Origin: Lutimonas saemankumensis
GTDB lineage: Bacteria; Bacteroidota; Bacteroidia; Flavobacteriales; Flavobacteriaceae
Length of the DNA stretch: 64,000 nt
NCBI RefSeq assembly: GCF_020171465.1
Contig: NZ_JAIUZR010000003.1
Span: forward strand, 620,001 to 684,000
Reading direction: 5' to 3'
This document shows, piece after piece, positions 40,967 to 49,331 of this stretch. Made by a program: the position numbers and the translations under genes. Numbering within the stretch: the stretch's first letter is position 1; each line of letters begins with the position of its first letter. The notes beneath the pieces are model-generated. The model made no database searches, was not told where the DNA came from, and saw only the letters and a program-made list of their open reading frames with translations.

Positions 40967-42313
40967 ATGAAAAGATTTATAATGATTGCCTTATTGATTT
41001 CCTGTTTTCAGGTCTTGGCTCAGGAAAAGGTAAAGATTGACGGTGTAGCAACGGTTGTTGGTGATAATATTGTGCTGGATTCAGAGATTGATGCTTTTAA
41101 ACAGGAGTTGATTCAGCAAAGCGGGGGACAGATCGAGATTTCTGATTGTGAAATGCTGGAGCAGATCATGAACAGAAAATTGCTGGCCCATCATGCGGTA
41201 ATCGATAGTATCGTTGTCAATGAAGGTGAAATCCAGCAGCAGGTGCAGCGTAAAACAGATTATTTTAGCCAGCAGCTGGGTTCTCAGGAAAAAATGCTTG
41301 AGCTTTATGGTTTTGATAATCTTAAAGATTTAAAGGATGAACTTTACCGAGTGGAAAAAGAAGGCCTTTTGATTCAGAAAATGCAACAACAGTTAACGGC
41401 TGATATCGACATCACTCCAGAGGAAGTAAAACGATATTACAACAGTTTGGAGGAAGAAGGAAACCTTCCGGAAATTGGAGCCGAAATAGAACTTTCTCAG
41501 ATTGTTTTGAATGTGGAACCCACAGAAGAAGAAGTAGAGAAAACCATTGCCAGGTTAAAAGAGATAAAGAAAGAAGTTGAAGACGGAGGTAATTTTAAAA
41601 TGAAAGCGATCCTGTATTCAGATGATCCGGGAGTAACTCAAAACAGCGGTTTTTATACCATTGAAAGAAACAGCCCTTTTGTTAAGGAATTTAAAGAAAC
41701 CGCGTTCAGCCTGGAAGAGGGTGAGATTTCACAGCCTTTTAAATCTGATTTTGGGTACCATATCATGTTGTGTGAAAAAATTAAAGGAAAGCAAAGAGAT
41801 GTATATCATATTTTAATGCAGCCTAAAGCGGATGAAGCTGCTGCGGAAAGTGTAAGAGATTCTTTGATCAAGTACAGACAACAGATTTTAAAACTGGAGA
41901 TTCCGTTTGAAGAAGCTGTTTTAAAGTATTCTCAGGATAAAGATACCCGGTTGAGCGGAGGGGTTTTGATGAACCCCGAATCTGGTGATACCCATTTTGA
42001 CCTCACCAGAATGGATCCGGATCTTTATGCTAAAGTAAGCGGATTAAAAGAAGGAGAAATCAGTGATGTTTTTTTGGATGAAACTCGTCAGGGGTTAAAA
42101 ATGTACAAAATACTTTTATTGAAGAGCAGAACAGAAAGCCATACGGCGGATCTTGTTCAGGATTATGTGAAGATCATGGATTTGGCGCTTCAAAAAAAGA
42201 AAACGGAATCTATTGAGAAGTGGTCCGAAGAAAAAATCCAGGATACGTATGTGAACATCAATGATTTTTATTCAAAGTGCGAATTCAAAAGTAACTGGAG
42301 TAAAAGTCAATAA
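40967..42313 (+). CDS. SurA-like peptidylprolyl isomerase
   Basis: A 448-residue exported SurA-type chaperone. The ATG at 40967 gives a signal peptide (1-19, VLAQ-E). The SurA N-domain is visible (GVATVVGDNIVLDSEIDAF; ISDCEMLEQIMNRKLLAHHAV), followed by two parvulin domains (about 165-265 and 270-375). It should escort outer-membrane proteins through the periplasm. Downstream, MoxR starts 2 bases later, so a single transcript is likely. I assign it as the SurA-type member of the trio, based on the N-domain. Confidence 0.88.
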   Translation: MKRFIMIALLISCFQVLAQEKVKIDGVATVVGDNIVLDSEIDAFKQELIQQSGGQIEISDCEMLEQIMNRKLLAHHAVIDSIVVNEGEIQQQVQRKTDYFSQQLGSQEKMLELYGFDNLKDLKDELYRVEKEGLLIQKMQQQLTADIDITPEEVKRYYNSLEEEGNLPEIGAEIELSQIVLNVEPTEEEVEKTIARLKEIKKEVEDGGNFKMKAILYSDDPGVTQNSGFYTIERNSPFVKEFKETAFSLEEGEISQPFKSDFGYHIMLCEKIKGKQRDVYHILMQPKADEAAAESVRDSLIKYRQQILKLEIPFEEAVLKYSQDKDTRLSGGVLMNPESGDTHFDLTRMDPDLYAKVSGLKEGEISDVFLDETRQGLKMYKILLLKSRTESHTADLVQDYVKIMDLALQKKKTESIEKWSEEKIQDTYVNINDFYSKCEFKSNWSKSQ

Positions 42314-42315
42314 GC

Positions 42316-43269
42316 ATGTCTGACGTTGCCAAAATAGATAAGCTTGTTCAGAGCTACTCGCTTTTAAAGCAGGAAATAGGAAAGGTGATTGTGGGGCAAC
42401 ATGATGCTGTTAATCATGTATTACTTTCGGTTTTATGTGGAGGGCACTCCTTACTGATTGGTGTTCCGGGTTTGGCAAAAACCCTTTTGGTCAATACGGT
42501 AGCACAGGCACTGGGACTGGATTTTAAAAGAATACAGTTTACACCCGACCTGATGCCTTCGGATATATTAGGAAGTGAAATTCTTGATGAAAGCAGGCAT
42601 TTTAAATTTGTAAAAGGACCGGTATTTGCCAATATCATTCTGGCAGATGAAATCAACAGGACGCCACCTAAAACCCAGGCAGCTCTTCTAGAGGCCATGC
42701 AGGAAAAATCTGTAACCGTGGCGGGCCAGCGTTTTGATCTGGATTTGCCGTTTTTTGTTTTGGCCACCCAAAACCCAATTGAACAGGAAGGTACCTACCC
42801 GCTTCCCGAGGCGCAGCTGGACAGATTTATGTTCTCTATTTATCTGGACTATCCTTCTTTTGAAGAAGAGGTGTTTGTCGCGAAAAATACGACGAACGAT
42901 GAAAATGCTATAGTCAACCCCGTTTTTTCTAAAAGTGACATTATAGATTATCAGCATCTGGTCAGAAGAATTCCTATTGCAGATAATGTGGTAGAATACG
43001 CCGTAAGGGTCGCATCCCGGACCAGGCCTAACAAAGATGAGGCTCCGGATATTGTTAAAACATATATTGATTGGGGTGCAGGCCCCAGAGCTTCCCAAAA
43101 CCTTGTACTGGGCGCTAAGGCCTATGCCGCGATACACGGTAAATACTCCCCGGACATTGCAGATGTCCAGGCTGTGGCACATGGAATTCTGCACCACAGG
43201 ATCGTGAAAAATTACAAAGCAGAGGCTGAAGGGATTTCCGAGACCCAGATCATTAATGCGATACTTTAG
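42316..43269 (+). CDS. MoxR-family AAA ATPase
   Basis: A 317-residue AAA+ ATPase with Walker A (GVPGLAKT, about residues 50-57), Walker B (ILADEINRTPPKTQ) and sensor 1 (ATQNPIEQEG). MoxR proteins act as chaperones for metal centres or membrane complexes, usually next to VWA-domain and DUF58 proteins. None is visible here; the gene follows SurA closely (2 bases) and precedes the 218-base rpsA leader. The physiological target is unknown. Confidence 0.9.
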   Translation: MSDVAKIDKLVQSYSLLKQEIGKVIVGQHDAVNHVLLSVLCGGHSLLIGVPGLAKTLLVNTVAQALGLDFKRIQFTPDLMPSDILGSEILDESRHFKFVKGPVFANIILADEINRTPPKTQAALLEAMQEKSVTVAGQRFDLDLPFFVLATQNPIEQEGTYPLPEAQLDRFMFSIYLDYPSFEEEVFVAKNTTNDENAIVNPVFSKSDIIDYQHLVRRIPIADNVVEYAVRVASRTRPNKDEAPDIVKTYIDWGAGPRASQNLVLGAKAYAAIHGKYSPDIADVQAVAHGILHHRIVKNYKAEAEGISETQIINAIL

Positions 43270-43337
43270 GTTAAGTGCTGGAAAACAGTCCTTTACAATA
43301 CGATTTTCTTATTCATTAAATAATGTGTAATTGTACT

Positions 43338-43368
43338 TTGTATAAACAATTATTTGTTTGTATATTTG
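43338..43368 (+). promoter_or_regulatory. Promoter of rpsA
   Basis: TTG (43338-43340), 20 bases, TATATTTG (43361-43368). It predicts a transcript starting near 43373-43377 and a leader of about 110 bases before the rpsA ATG at 43488. Confidence 0.75.
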
Positions 43369-43372
43369 CACG

Positions 43373-43403
43373 CCTTTTGAACGAAAATCAGATTATCAAA
43401 AGG
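43373..43403 (+). promoter_or_regulatory. Hairpin at the predicted 5' end of the rpsA mRNA
   Basis: CCTTTTGA (43373-43380) and TCAAAAGG (43396-43403) are exact reverse complements, with a 15-base loop. If transcription starts near 43373, this is the first structure in the message and a candidate site of autoregulation or 5' protection. Confidence 0.45.
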
Positions 43404-43487
43404 TGAAGCAAAATAAGTATTCATTTCTCTTTGCGTTCTAATCGTTTAAAAATCTGAAGAACAATAAGATACAAGGTATAAGACATT

Positions 43488-45758
43488 ATGTCGAAACTAC
43501 AGGAAAAAATTGAACTATACACTGGCGCTGCCGAAAAGCTGGGTATAAAATTAGATGCGGATCTTTTTAAATTAGTAACCAAAGGACTTGGTCCTTCAAT
43601 CTACAAAGAGGACGCAGAACTGGTTTCATCGTCAAATAAAGATGAACTTGAAACCATAAAAAAGAACTTCCTTATTAAGAAACTGGGACTTGAAGCAAAC
43701 GATGAGGTGCTTGACGGTGCAATTGCAAAGGCAATTGAAACACTTGGATCAGGCAATAAGAAAAAATATCGTGCGCTTTTTTACTATTTGTTAGTGAAAG
43801 AAACAGGTTCAGAATCTTTTTACGAAGCTGCTAAAGAGGCTCCGGCAAAAGAAGAGAAGGAGGTAAAATCGGAAAAAGCAGAAAAAGAAGTTGCAAAACC
43901 AAAAAAAGAAGAAGTGTTGGAAGAAAAAGTAGCAGAAAAAGCTGTTGAAAAAGTTGAGGAAACAGCGAAACCAGTTGCAGAAAAAGCGGAAGCAGTTGCT
44001 GAGCAAACTGAACCAAAAGTAGACGCTGGAAAATTCCTTGAGGAATTTGACTGGCAGAAGTACGAAGAAGGAATTGAAGCTGTTGATCAGAAAAAATTGG
44101 ATGCATTTGACAGTGCCCTTGAAAATACAGTAGGGTTTGTTGAAGAGCGTCAGGTGATTGACGGAGTTGTTGTAAGACTTACAGACCGTGAGGCTATCAT
44201 CGATATCAATTCAAAGTCTGAAGGAGTTATTTCTTTAAATGAATTCAGATACAATCCTCACCTGAAGGTGGGTGATACCGTTGAGGTAAAAGTTGACAAG
44301 TTAGAAGATAACACAGGTCAGCTAGTACTTTCTCACAGAAAAGCAAGAGTAATCAAGGCATGGGAAAGAGTAAACAAAGCTCACGAAACTCAGGAAATAG
44401 TTACCGGTTATGTTAAGTGTAGAACAAAAGGTGGTATGATCGTCGATGTTTTCGGAATTGAGGCTTTCTTGCCAGGTTCTCAGATTGATGTAAAACCAAT
44501 TAGAGATTACGACCAGTTTGTAGACAAAAATATGGAGTTCAAGGTTGTAAAGATCAACCACGAGTTCAAAAATATCGTTGTTTCGCACAAAGCTCTTATT
44601 GAAGCGGATCTTGCAGAGCAGAAAAAAGAGATCATCGGTCAGTTAGAAAAAGGTCAGGTACTGGAAGGTGTTGTGAAAAACATCACTTCTTATGGAGTAT
44701 TTGTTGACCTTGGAGGTGTTGACGGATTGGTACATATCACAGATCTTTCATGGAGCAGAATCAATCACCCAAGTGAAATTGTTGAATTGGATCAAAAACT
44801 GAATGTTGTGATTCTTGACTTTGATGATGAGAAGACCAGAATTCAACTTGGATTGAAACAATTGAGCAAGCACCCATGGGAGGCATTGGATGAAAACCTT
44901 AATGTAGGTGACAAGGTAAAAGGTAAAGTTGCCATCATCGCGGATTATGGTGCATTTATCGAGGTAAGTGAAGGTGTTGAAGGATTGATTCACGTTTCTG
45001 AAATGTCTTGGTCAACTCACTTGAGATCGGCTCAGGATTTTGTAAAGGTAGGAGACGTTGTTGAGGCTGTTATTCTTACCCTTGACAGAGATGAAAGAAA
45101 GATGTCTTTAGGTATCAAGCAATTGCAACCGGACCCATGGACGGACATTACAACAAAATACCCGGTTGGTTCTAAACACACCGGAACCGTAAGAAATTAC
45201 ACGAATTTTGGAGTGTTCGTTGAATTGGAAGAAGGAATTGATGGATTGGTTTATATTTCTGACCTTTCATGGACCAAAAAGATCAAGCACCCATCTGACT
45301 TTGTGAAAGTTGGCGACAAGCTTGATGTTGAAGTTCTTGAACTGGATGTTGAAGGACGTAAACTAAACCTTGGTCATAAACAAACTACCGAGAATCCATG
45401 GGATAAACACGAAGAGACTTATACAGTTGATTCTGTTCATACCGGAACCATCAAGGAAGTTAATGACAAAGGAGCCATTGTTACTTTTGAAGATGGAGTT
45501 GAGGCTTTTGTTCCTGGACGTCATATGGAAAAAGAAGACAGATCTAAACTGGTAAAAGGAGATACTGCTGAATTCAAAGTGTTGGAATTCAATAAAGAGT
45601 ACAGAAGATTAGTGGTTTCTCACTCTGCCATATTCAGAGCGCAGGAAGAAAGAAATATCAAGGCGGCTAACAAGCAGTCTGAACAAGCTGAAAAAACAAC
45701 TTTAGGAGATATTTCAGGACTTGCTGATCTTAAGAAAAAAATGGAATCTGGTAAATAA
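43488..45758 (+). CDS. rpsA: 30S ribosomal protein S1 with an N-terminal DUF2853-like domain
   Basis: A 756-residue S1, about 150-170 residues longer than usual. Residues 1-113 resemble DUF2853 (KLVTKGLGPSIY, KNFLIKKLGLEA, KKKYRALFYYLLVKETGSES), a small domain otherwise known as a stand-alone protein of unknown function. Residues about 114-180 are a Lys/Glu/Ala-rich linker. The S1 core begins at FLEEFDWQKYEEG (183) and has six S1 RNA-binding repeats (starting about 222, 310, 395, 480, 565 and 655), with motifs such as GVFVDLGGVDGLVHITDLSW in repeat 3. The tail EKTTLGD...ADLKKKMESGK is the normal Bacteroidota S1 ending. The start is fixed by the ATG after ATAAGACATT and by the domain match. 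Confidence 0.9.
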   Translation: MSKLQEKIELYTGAAEKLGIKLDADLFKLVTKGLGPSIYKEDAELVSSSNKDELETIKKNFLIKKLGLEANDEVLDGAIAKAIETLGSGNKKKYRALFYYLLVKETGSESFYEAAKEAPAKEEKEVKSEKAEKEVAKPKKEEVLEEKVAEKAVEKVEETAKPVAEKAEAVAEQTEPKVDAGKFLEEFDWQKYEEGIEAVDQKKLDAFDSALENTVGFVEERQVIDGVVVRLTDREAIIDINSKSEGVISLNEFRYNPHLKVGDTVEVKVDKLEDNTGQLVLSHRKARVIKAWERVNKAHETQEIVTGYVKCRTKGGMIVDVFGIEAFLPGSQIDVKPIRDYDQFVDKNMEFKVVKINHEFKNIVVSHKALIEADLAEQKKEIIGQLEKGQVLEGVVKNITSYGVFVDLGGVDGLVHITDLSWSRINHPSEIVELDQKLNVVILDFDDEKTRIQLGLKQLSKHPWEALDENLNVGDKVKGKVAIIADYGAFIEVSEGVEGLIHVSEMSWSTHLRSAQDFVKVGDVVEAVILTLDRDERKMSLGIKQLQPDPWTDITTKYPVGSKHTGTVRNYTNFGVFVELEEGIDGLVYISDLSWTKKIKHPSDFVKVGDKLDVEVLELDVEGRKLNLGHKQTTENPWDKHEETYTVDSVHTGTIKEVNDKGAIVTFEDGVEAFVPGRHMEKEDRSKLVKGDTAEFKVLEFNKEYRRLVVSHSAIFRAQEERNIKAANKQSEQAEKTTLGDISGLADLKKKMESGK

Positions 45759-45780
45759 TCAGAATCTCATTAAATTTATA

Positions 45781-45822
45781 AACCGTTCTTGTTTTGCCAG
45801 GCAAAATTTGAACGGTTTTTTT
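45781..45822 (+). terminator. Intrinsic terminator of rpsA
   Basis: Outer stem AACCGTTC/GAACGGTT with an inner stem TTTTGC/GCAAAA, then five T's past the stem (45818-45822). It starts 22 bases after the rpsA stop. Confidence 0.8.
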
Positions 45823-45823
45823 A

Positions 45824-45853
45824 TTGCCGGATTTTAGGTAAAAAGTATATTTG
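45824..45853 (+). promoter_or_regulatory. Promoter of glmM
   Basis: TTG (45824-45826), 19 bases, TATATTTG (45846-45853), directly behind the rpsA terminator, 20 bases before the glmM ATG. Confidence 0.75.
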
Positions 45854-45873
45854 TATCATTCAAAAAATACCAG

Positions 45874-47265
45874 ATGACTTTAATAAAATCTATTTCCGGA
45901 ATTCGGGGAACTATCGGCGGAAAGGTTGATGATAATTTAACCCCGTTAGATGCCGTAAAATTTGCTTCTGCATATGGAGTATGGCTCCTTAGAAGAAATC
46001 CTTCCGATAAAAAATGCAAAATTGTGATAGGAAGGGATGCCAGGATTTCGGGCAAAATGATCAGTAGCCTGGTCTCTAATACCCTGGTTGGTCTCGGAAT
46101 CGATGTTATTGATCTCGGATTGTCCACAACCCCAACCGTAGAGGTAGCTGTCCCACTGGAAAAAGCGGATGGTGGAATCATAGTAACAGCCTCGCACAAT
46201 CCTAAGCAATGGAACGCCCTTAAACTGCTCAATGAAAAAGGTGAATTTCTGGATGCTGAAGAAGGAGGGATTATTTTAGAACTTGCTTCTTCACAGGATT
46301 TTGACTATGCTGAAGTTGATGAGCTGGGTACATATACCAAACTAAAAAATTATTTTAAAAAGCATATTGATGAAGTGTTGAAATTGCCTCTTGTTGATGT
46401 TGAGGCAATTAGAAAGGCAGGGTTTAAAGTTGTTGTAGATGCGGTAAATTCGACAGGAGGATTGGCAATTCCTCAATTGTTAGAAGCCTTAGGGGTAGAA
46501 TGCATCAAACTCTATTGCGAACCCACCGGACATTTTCCTCATAATCCGGAACCACTTCCGGAGCATCTTACCGAAATTTCAAAACGGGTCGTTGAGGAAA
46601 AAGCGGATCTGGGAATTGTGGTTGACCCCGACGTCGACAGATTGGCGATTGTCAATGAAGACGGAAGTATGTTTGGAGAAGAATATACCCTGGTTGCTTG
46701 TGCAGATTATGTGTTGTCAAAACAGCGGGGAAATACGGTTTCAAACCTTTCCTCTTCGCGTGCTTTACGGGATGTTACTGAGAAACATGGCGGAAACTAT
46801 GAGGCTTCTGCTGTAGGCGAGGTGAATGTGGTGAAACTCATGAAAAAAAATAAAGTTGTCATTGGCGGAGAAGGTAATGGAGGAATTATTTACCCGGAGT
46901 CCCATTATGGCAGAGATTCACTTGTAGGAGTTGCCTTGTTTTTAAGCCATCTTGCACAATCGAAAGTATCGTGTAAAGAATTGCGGGATTCTTATCCTGC
47001 ATATTTTATGAGCAAAAACAAAATTGAATTAACGCCTCAGATTGACGTGGATGCCATATTGTCTGAAATGAGTAAAAAATATTCTAAGGAGGATATCAGC
47101 ACCATTGACGGGGTAAAGATCGATTTTGAAAAAGAATGGGTACATTTGAGGAAGTCGAATACTGAGCCCATAATTCGTATTTACACAGAGAGCGGTTCTC
47201 AAAAGGAAGCTGACGCGCTGGCATTGCGATTTATTGATGAAATCAAAGTGATAGCCGGGCTTTAA
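45874..47265 (+). CDS. glmM: Phosphoglucosamine mutase / phosphohexomutase
   Basis: A 463-residue alpha-D-phosphohexomutase. The active-site phosphoserine is Ser107 in TASHNP; the metal loop is DPDVDR, the sugar loop GEGNGG, and the phosphate loop RKSNTEP. GlmM converts glucosamine 6-phosphate to glucosamine 1-phosphate for peptidoglycan and LPS. The overall form (ISGIRGTIGG start) is that of GlmM/phosphomannomutase in Bacteroidota; the substrate is chosen from the family and is not proven. It has its own promoter and is followed after 18 bases by the class V aminotransferase. Confidence 0.85.
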   Translation: MTLIKSISGIRGTIGGKVDDNLTPLDAVKFASAYGVWLLRRNPSDKKCKIVIGRDARISGKMISSLVSNTLVGLGIDVIDLGLSTTPTVEVAVPLEKADGGIIVTASHNPKQWNALKLLNEKGEFLDAEEGGIILELASSQDFDYAEVDELGTYTKLKNYFKKHIDEVLKLPLVDVEAIRKAGFKVVVDAVNSTGGLAIPQLLEALGVECIKLYCEPTGHFPHNPEPLPEHLTEISKRVVEEKADLGIVVDPDVDRLAIVNEDGSMFGEEYTLVACADYVLSKQRGNTVSNLSSSRALRDVTEKHGGNYEASAVGEVNVVKLMKKNKVVIGGEGNGGIIYPESHYGRDSLVGVALFLSHLAQSKVSCKELRDSYPAYFMSKNKIELTPQIDVDAILSEMSKKYSKEDISTIDGVKIDFEKEWVHLRKSNTEPIIRIYTESGSQKEADALALRFIDEIKVIAGL

Positions 47266-47283
47266 TCAAAATTTTAGACGGTG

Positions 47284-48753
47284 ATGAGTTTAGAGAAGTA
47301 TTTTGATAAGTTTCGCCAACAGATCATTGGACTGGATGAAACTTTCGTAACTCCTTATGGGGAGCAGAAGATGATCTATGCAGACTGGACGGCCAGTGGA
47401 AGGCTTTATCGGCCCATAGAAGAGAAGATGCTGAATGAATTTGGCCCGTTTGTGGCTAACACACATACGGAAACTACTTTTTCGGGATCGGCAATGACTC
47501 TGGCCTATCACGAAGCAAGACAAATCATTAAAAGACATGTAAATGCAGGGGAAGATTGTGCCCTTATAGCAGAAGGGACGGGAATGACAGGTGTCATCAA
47601 TAAATTTCAGCGTATTTTGGGATTAAAGGTATCCGAAAATTTAAGGGAGCTTTCCGATGCGATACCTGAAGAAAAAAAGCCTGTGGTATTCATAACGCAT
47701 ATGGAACATCATTCCAACCAGACTTCCTGGCTGGAAACCATTGCCGATGTTGAGATCATTAATTGCGATGAAAAGGGACTGGTGGACTATGACGATTTGA
47801 TCCGCCTCCTGGATCAGTATAAAGACAAAGAAATGAAGATCGCCTCGGTAACGGCTTGTTCAAACGTTACCGGGATTCAACCCGATTACCATCGTATCGC
47901 CAAGATCATGCACAGGCATGGAGGAGTTTGTTTCGTGGATTTTGCCTGCTCAGCCCCATATGTGAATATCAACATGAGACCGGAGGACAAAGAAGCCTCT
48001 TTGGATGCCATATTTTTTTCACCTCATAAGTTCTTGGGAGGGCCGGGAACTTCAGGCGTGCTGATCTTTAACAAATCACTTTATAAGAACATGATACCCG
48101 ACAATCCGGGAGGAGGAACCGTGAACTGGACCAATCCGTGGGGAGAGCACAGGTATCTTGATGATATTGAGACAAGAGAAGACGGAGGTACTCCGGGATT
48201 TTTGCAGACCATAAAGATCGCTCTTGCCGTTCAGCTTAAGGAAGAAATGGGTACTCAAAATATTCATGACAGGGAAAAAGAGATCATCGATATAGTTTTC
48301 GACAAGTTGTTGCCCATAGAAAACCTGAACCTTTTGGCAGAGCAGCACAGGGACAGGCTTGGTGTATTTTCATTCTTTATTGATGACCTTCATTATAATT
48401 TGGGTGTCAAGCTCCTGAATGACCGTTTTGGAGTTCAGACCAGGGGAGGATGTTCATGTGCAGGAACCTACGGACATTTTCTTCTTCATGTAGACCAGAA
48501 TCAGTCTCATGAGCTCATGGAGAAAATGGAGCAGGGATGCCTGATCGAACGTCCGGGATGGATAAGAATGTCCATACATCCCACAACTACGGATGAGGAA
48601 GTAAGATTTATTTGTATGGCCATCAAAGAAGTTGCCGAGAACTTTAAGGAATGGTCCAGAGACTACATCTATGATGCCCAGAGCAATGAATTTATTCACA
48701 AATCTTTTACTCCCAGCGAAAAGGAGCTGGTAAAACAATGGTTTGATTTATAG
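47284..48753 (+). CDS. Class V aminotransferase-fold PLP enzyme (cysteine desulfurase-like)
   Basis: A 489-residue fold-type I PLP enzyme. Landmarks: IYADWTASGRLYRPIE, THMEHHSNQTSW (His stacking on PLP), CFVDFACSAPYV, the PLP-lysine Lys249 in SPHKFLGG, and RGGCSCAG (about residues 396-403), with two Cys in the loop where desulfurases carry their catalytic Cys. The specific substrate (cysteine, selenocysteine or other amine) is not clear. The ATG at 47284 is chosen over a GTG at 47281. It follows glmM and is followed by DUF1697. Confidence 0.85.
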   Translation: MSLEKYFDKFRQQIIGLDETFVTPYGEQKMIYADWTASGRLYRPIEEKMLNEFGPFVANTHTETTFSGSAMTLAYHEARQIIKRHVNAGEDCALIAEGTGMTGVINKFQRILGLKVSENLRELSDAIPEEKKPVVFITHMEHHSNQTSWLETIADVEIINCDEKGLVDYDDLIRLLDQYKDKEMKIASVTACSNVTGIQPDYHRIAKIMHRHGGVCFVDFACSAPYVNINMRPEDKEASLDAIFFSPHKFLGGPGTSGVLIFNKSLYKNMIPDNPGGGTVNWTNPWGEHRYLDDIETREDGGTPGFLQTIKIALAVQLKEEMGTQNIHDREKEIIDIVFDKLLPIENLNLLAEQHRDRLGVFSFFIDDLHYNLGVKLLNDRFGVQTRGGCSCAGTYGHFLLHVDQNQSHELMEKMEQGCLIERPGWIRMSIHPTTTDEEVRFICMAIKEVAENFKEWSRDYIYDAQSNEFIHKSFTPSEKELVKQWFDL

Positions 48754-48762
48754 AAAATTCTC

Positions 48763-49320
48763 ATGAATATTTACATTGCATTACTCAGAGGGATCAACGT
48801 GTCGGGAAAGAATGTAATGAAAATGGCCGATTTGAAATATTCCCTTTCTAATCTGAACCTGGAACATCTTCAGACTTATGTACAAAGCGGTAACCTGGTT
48901 TTTAGGTCTCCCGAGGAGGATGTCCGGATCCTTTCAAAGGCTATTTCACAGGAGATTTATCATGAATTTAATTATCAGGTGGCCGTAAAGGTTATACCAC
49001 AGGAAGAATTTCATCAAGGTGTTTTAGAAAACCCGTTTTTAAAAAGGCCGTTGATAGATACCAAGAAATTATACTATATACATTTGTTCGAAAAGATTCC
49101 TGTCGAAGATTTTGACCATTTGATTTCAAATTATGAATTTGATGAAGAAATGGTTTTGAACAGTTCAGGACAGATCATTTATGTTCACTATAAAAATGGC
49201 TATGGCAGGTCGAAACTGACCCATGGTTTTTTTGAAAATAAATTGAAACTGAAGGTCACGGCAAGGAATCATAATACAATGATAAAACTTGATCTAATGG
49301 CGGGTAATCTGCTCAATTAA
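48763..49320 (+). CDS. DUF1697 protein
   Basis: A 185-residue cytosolic protein with the DUF1697 start YIALLRGINVSGKN, followed by MADLKYSLSNL and TYVQSGNLVFRS. The ending DFGR-like GRSKLTHGFFENKL and TARNHNTMIKL are also family landmarks. Its function is unknown. It lies 9 bases after the aminotransferase and is probably co-transcribed. Its 3' end converges on the acyltransferase pair. Confidence 0.93.
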   Translation: MNIYIALLRGINVSGKNVMKMADLKYSLSNLNLEHLQTYVQSGNLVFRSPEEDVRILSKAISQEIYHEFNYQVAVKVIPQEEFHQGVLENPFLKRPLIDTKKLYYIHLFEKIPVEDFDHLISNYEFDEEMVLNSSGQIIYVHYKNGYGRSKLTHGFFENKLKLKVTARNHNTMIKLDLMAGNLLN

Positions 49321-49331
49321 AGGACAAATGA

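Noticed and set aside
42688-43197. 169-codon minus-strand frame inside the MoxR gene
   Set aside because: Cysteine-rich and motif-free, antisense to a well supported AAA ATPase.
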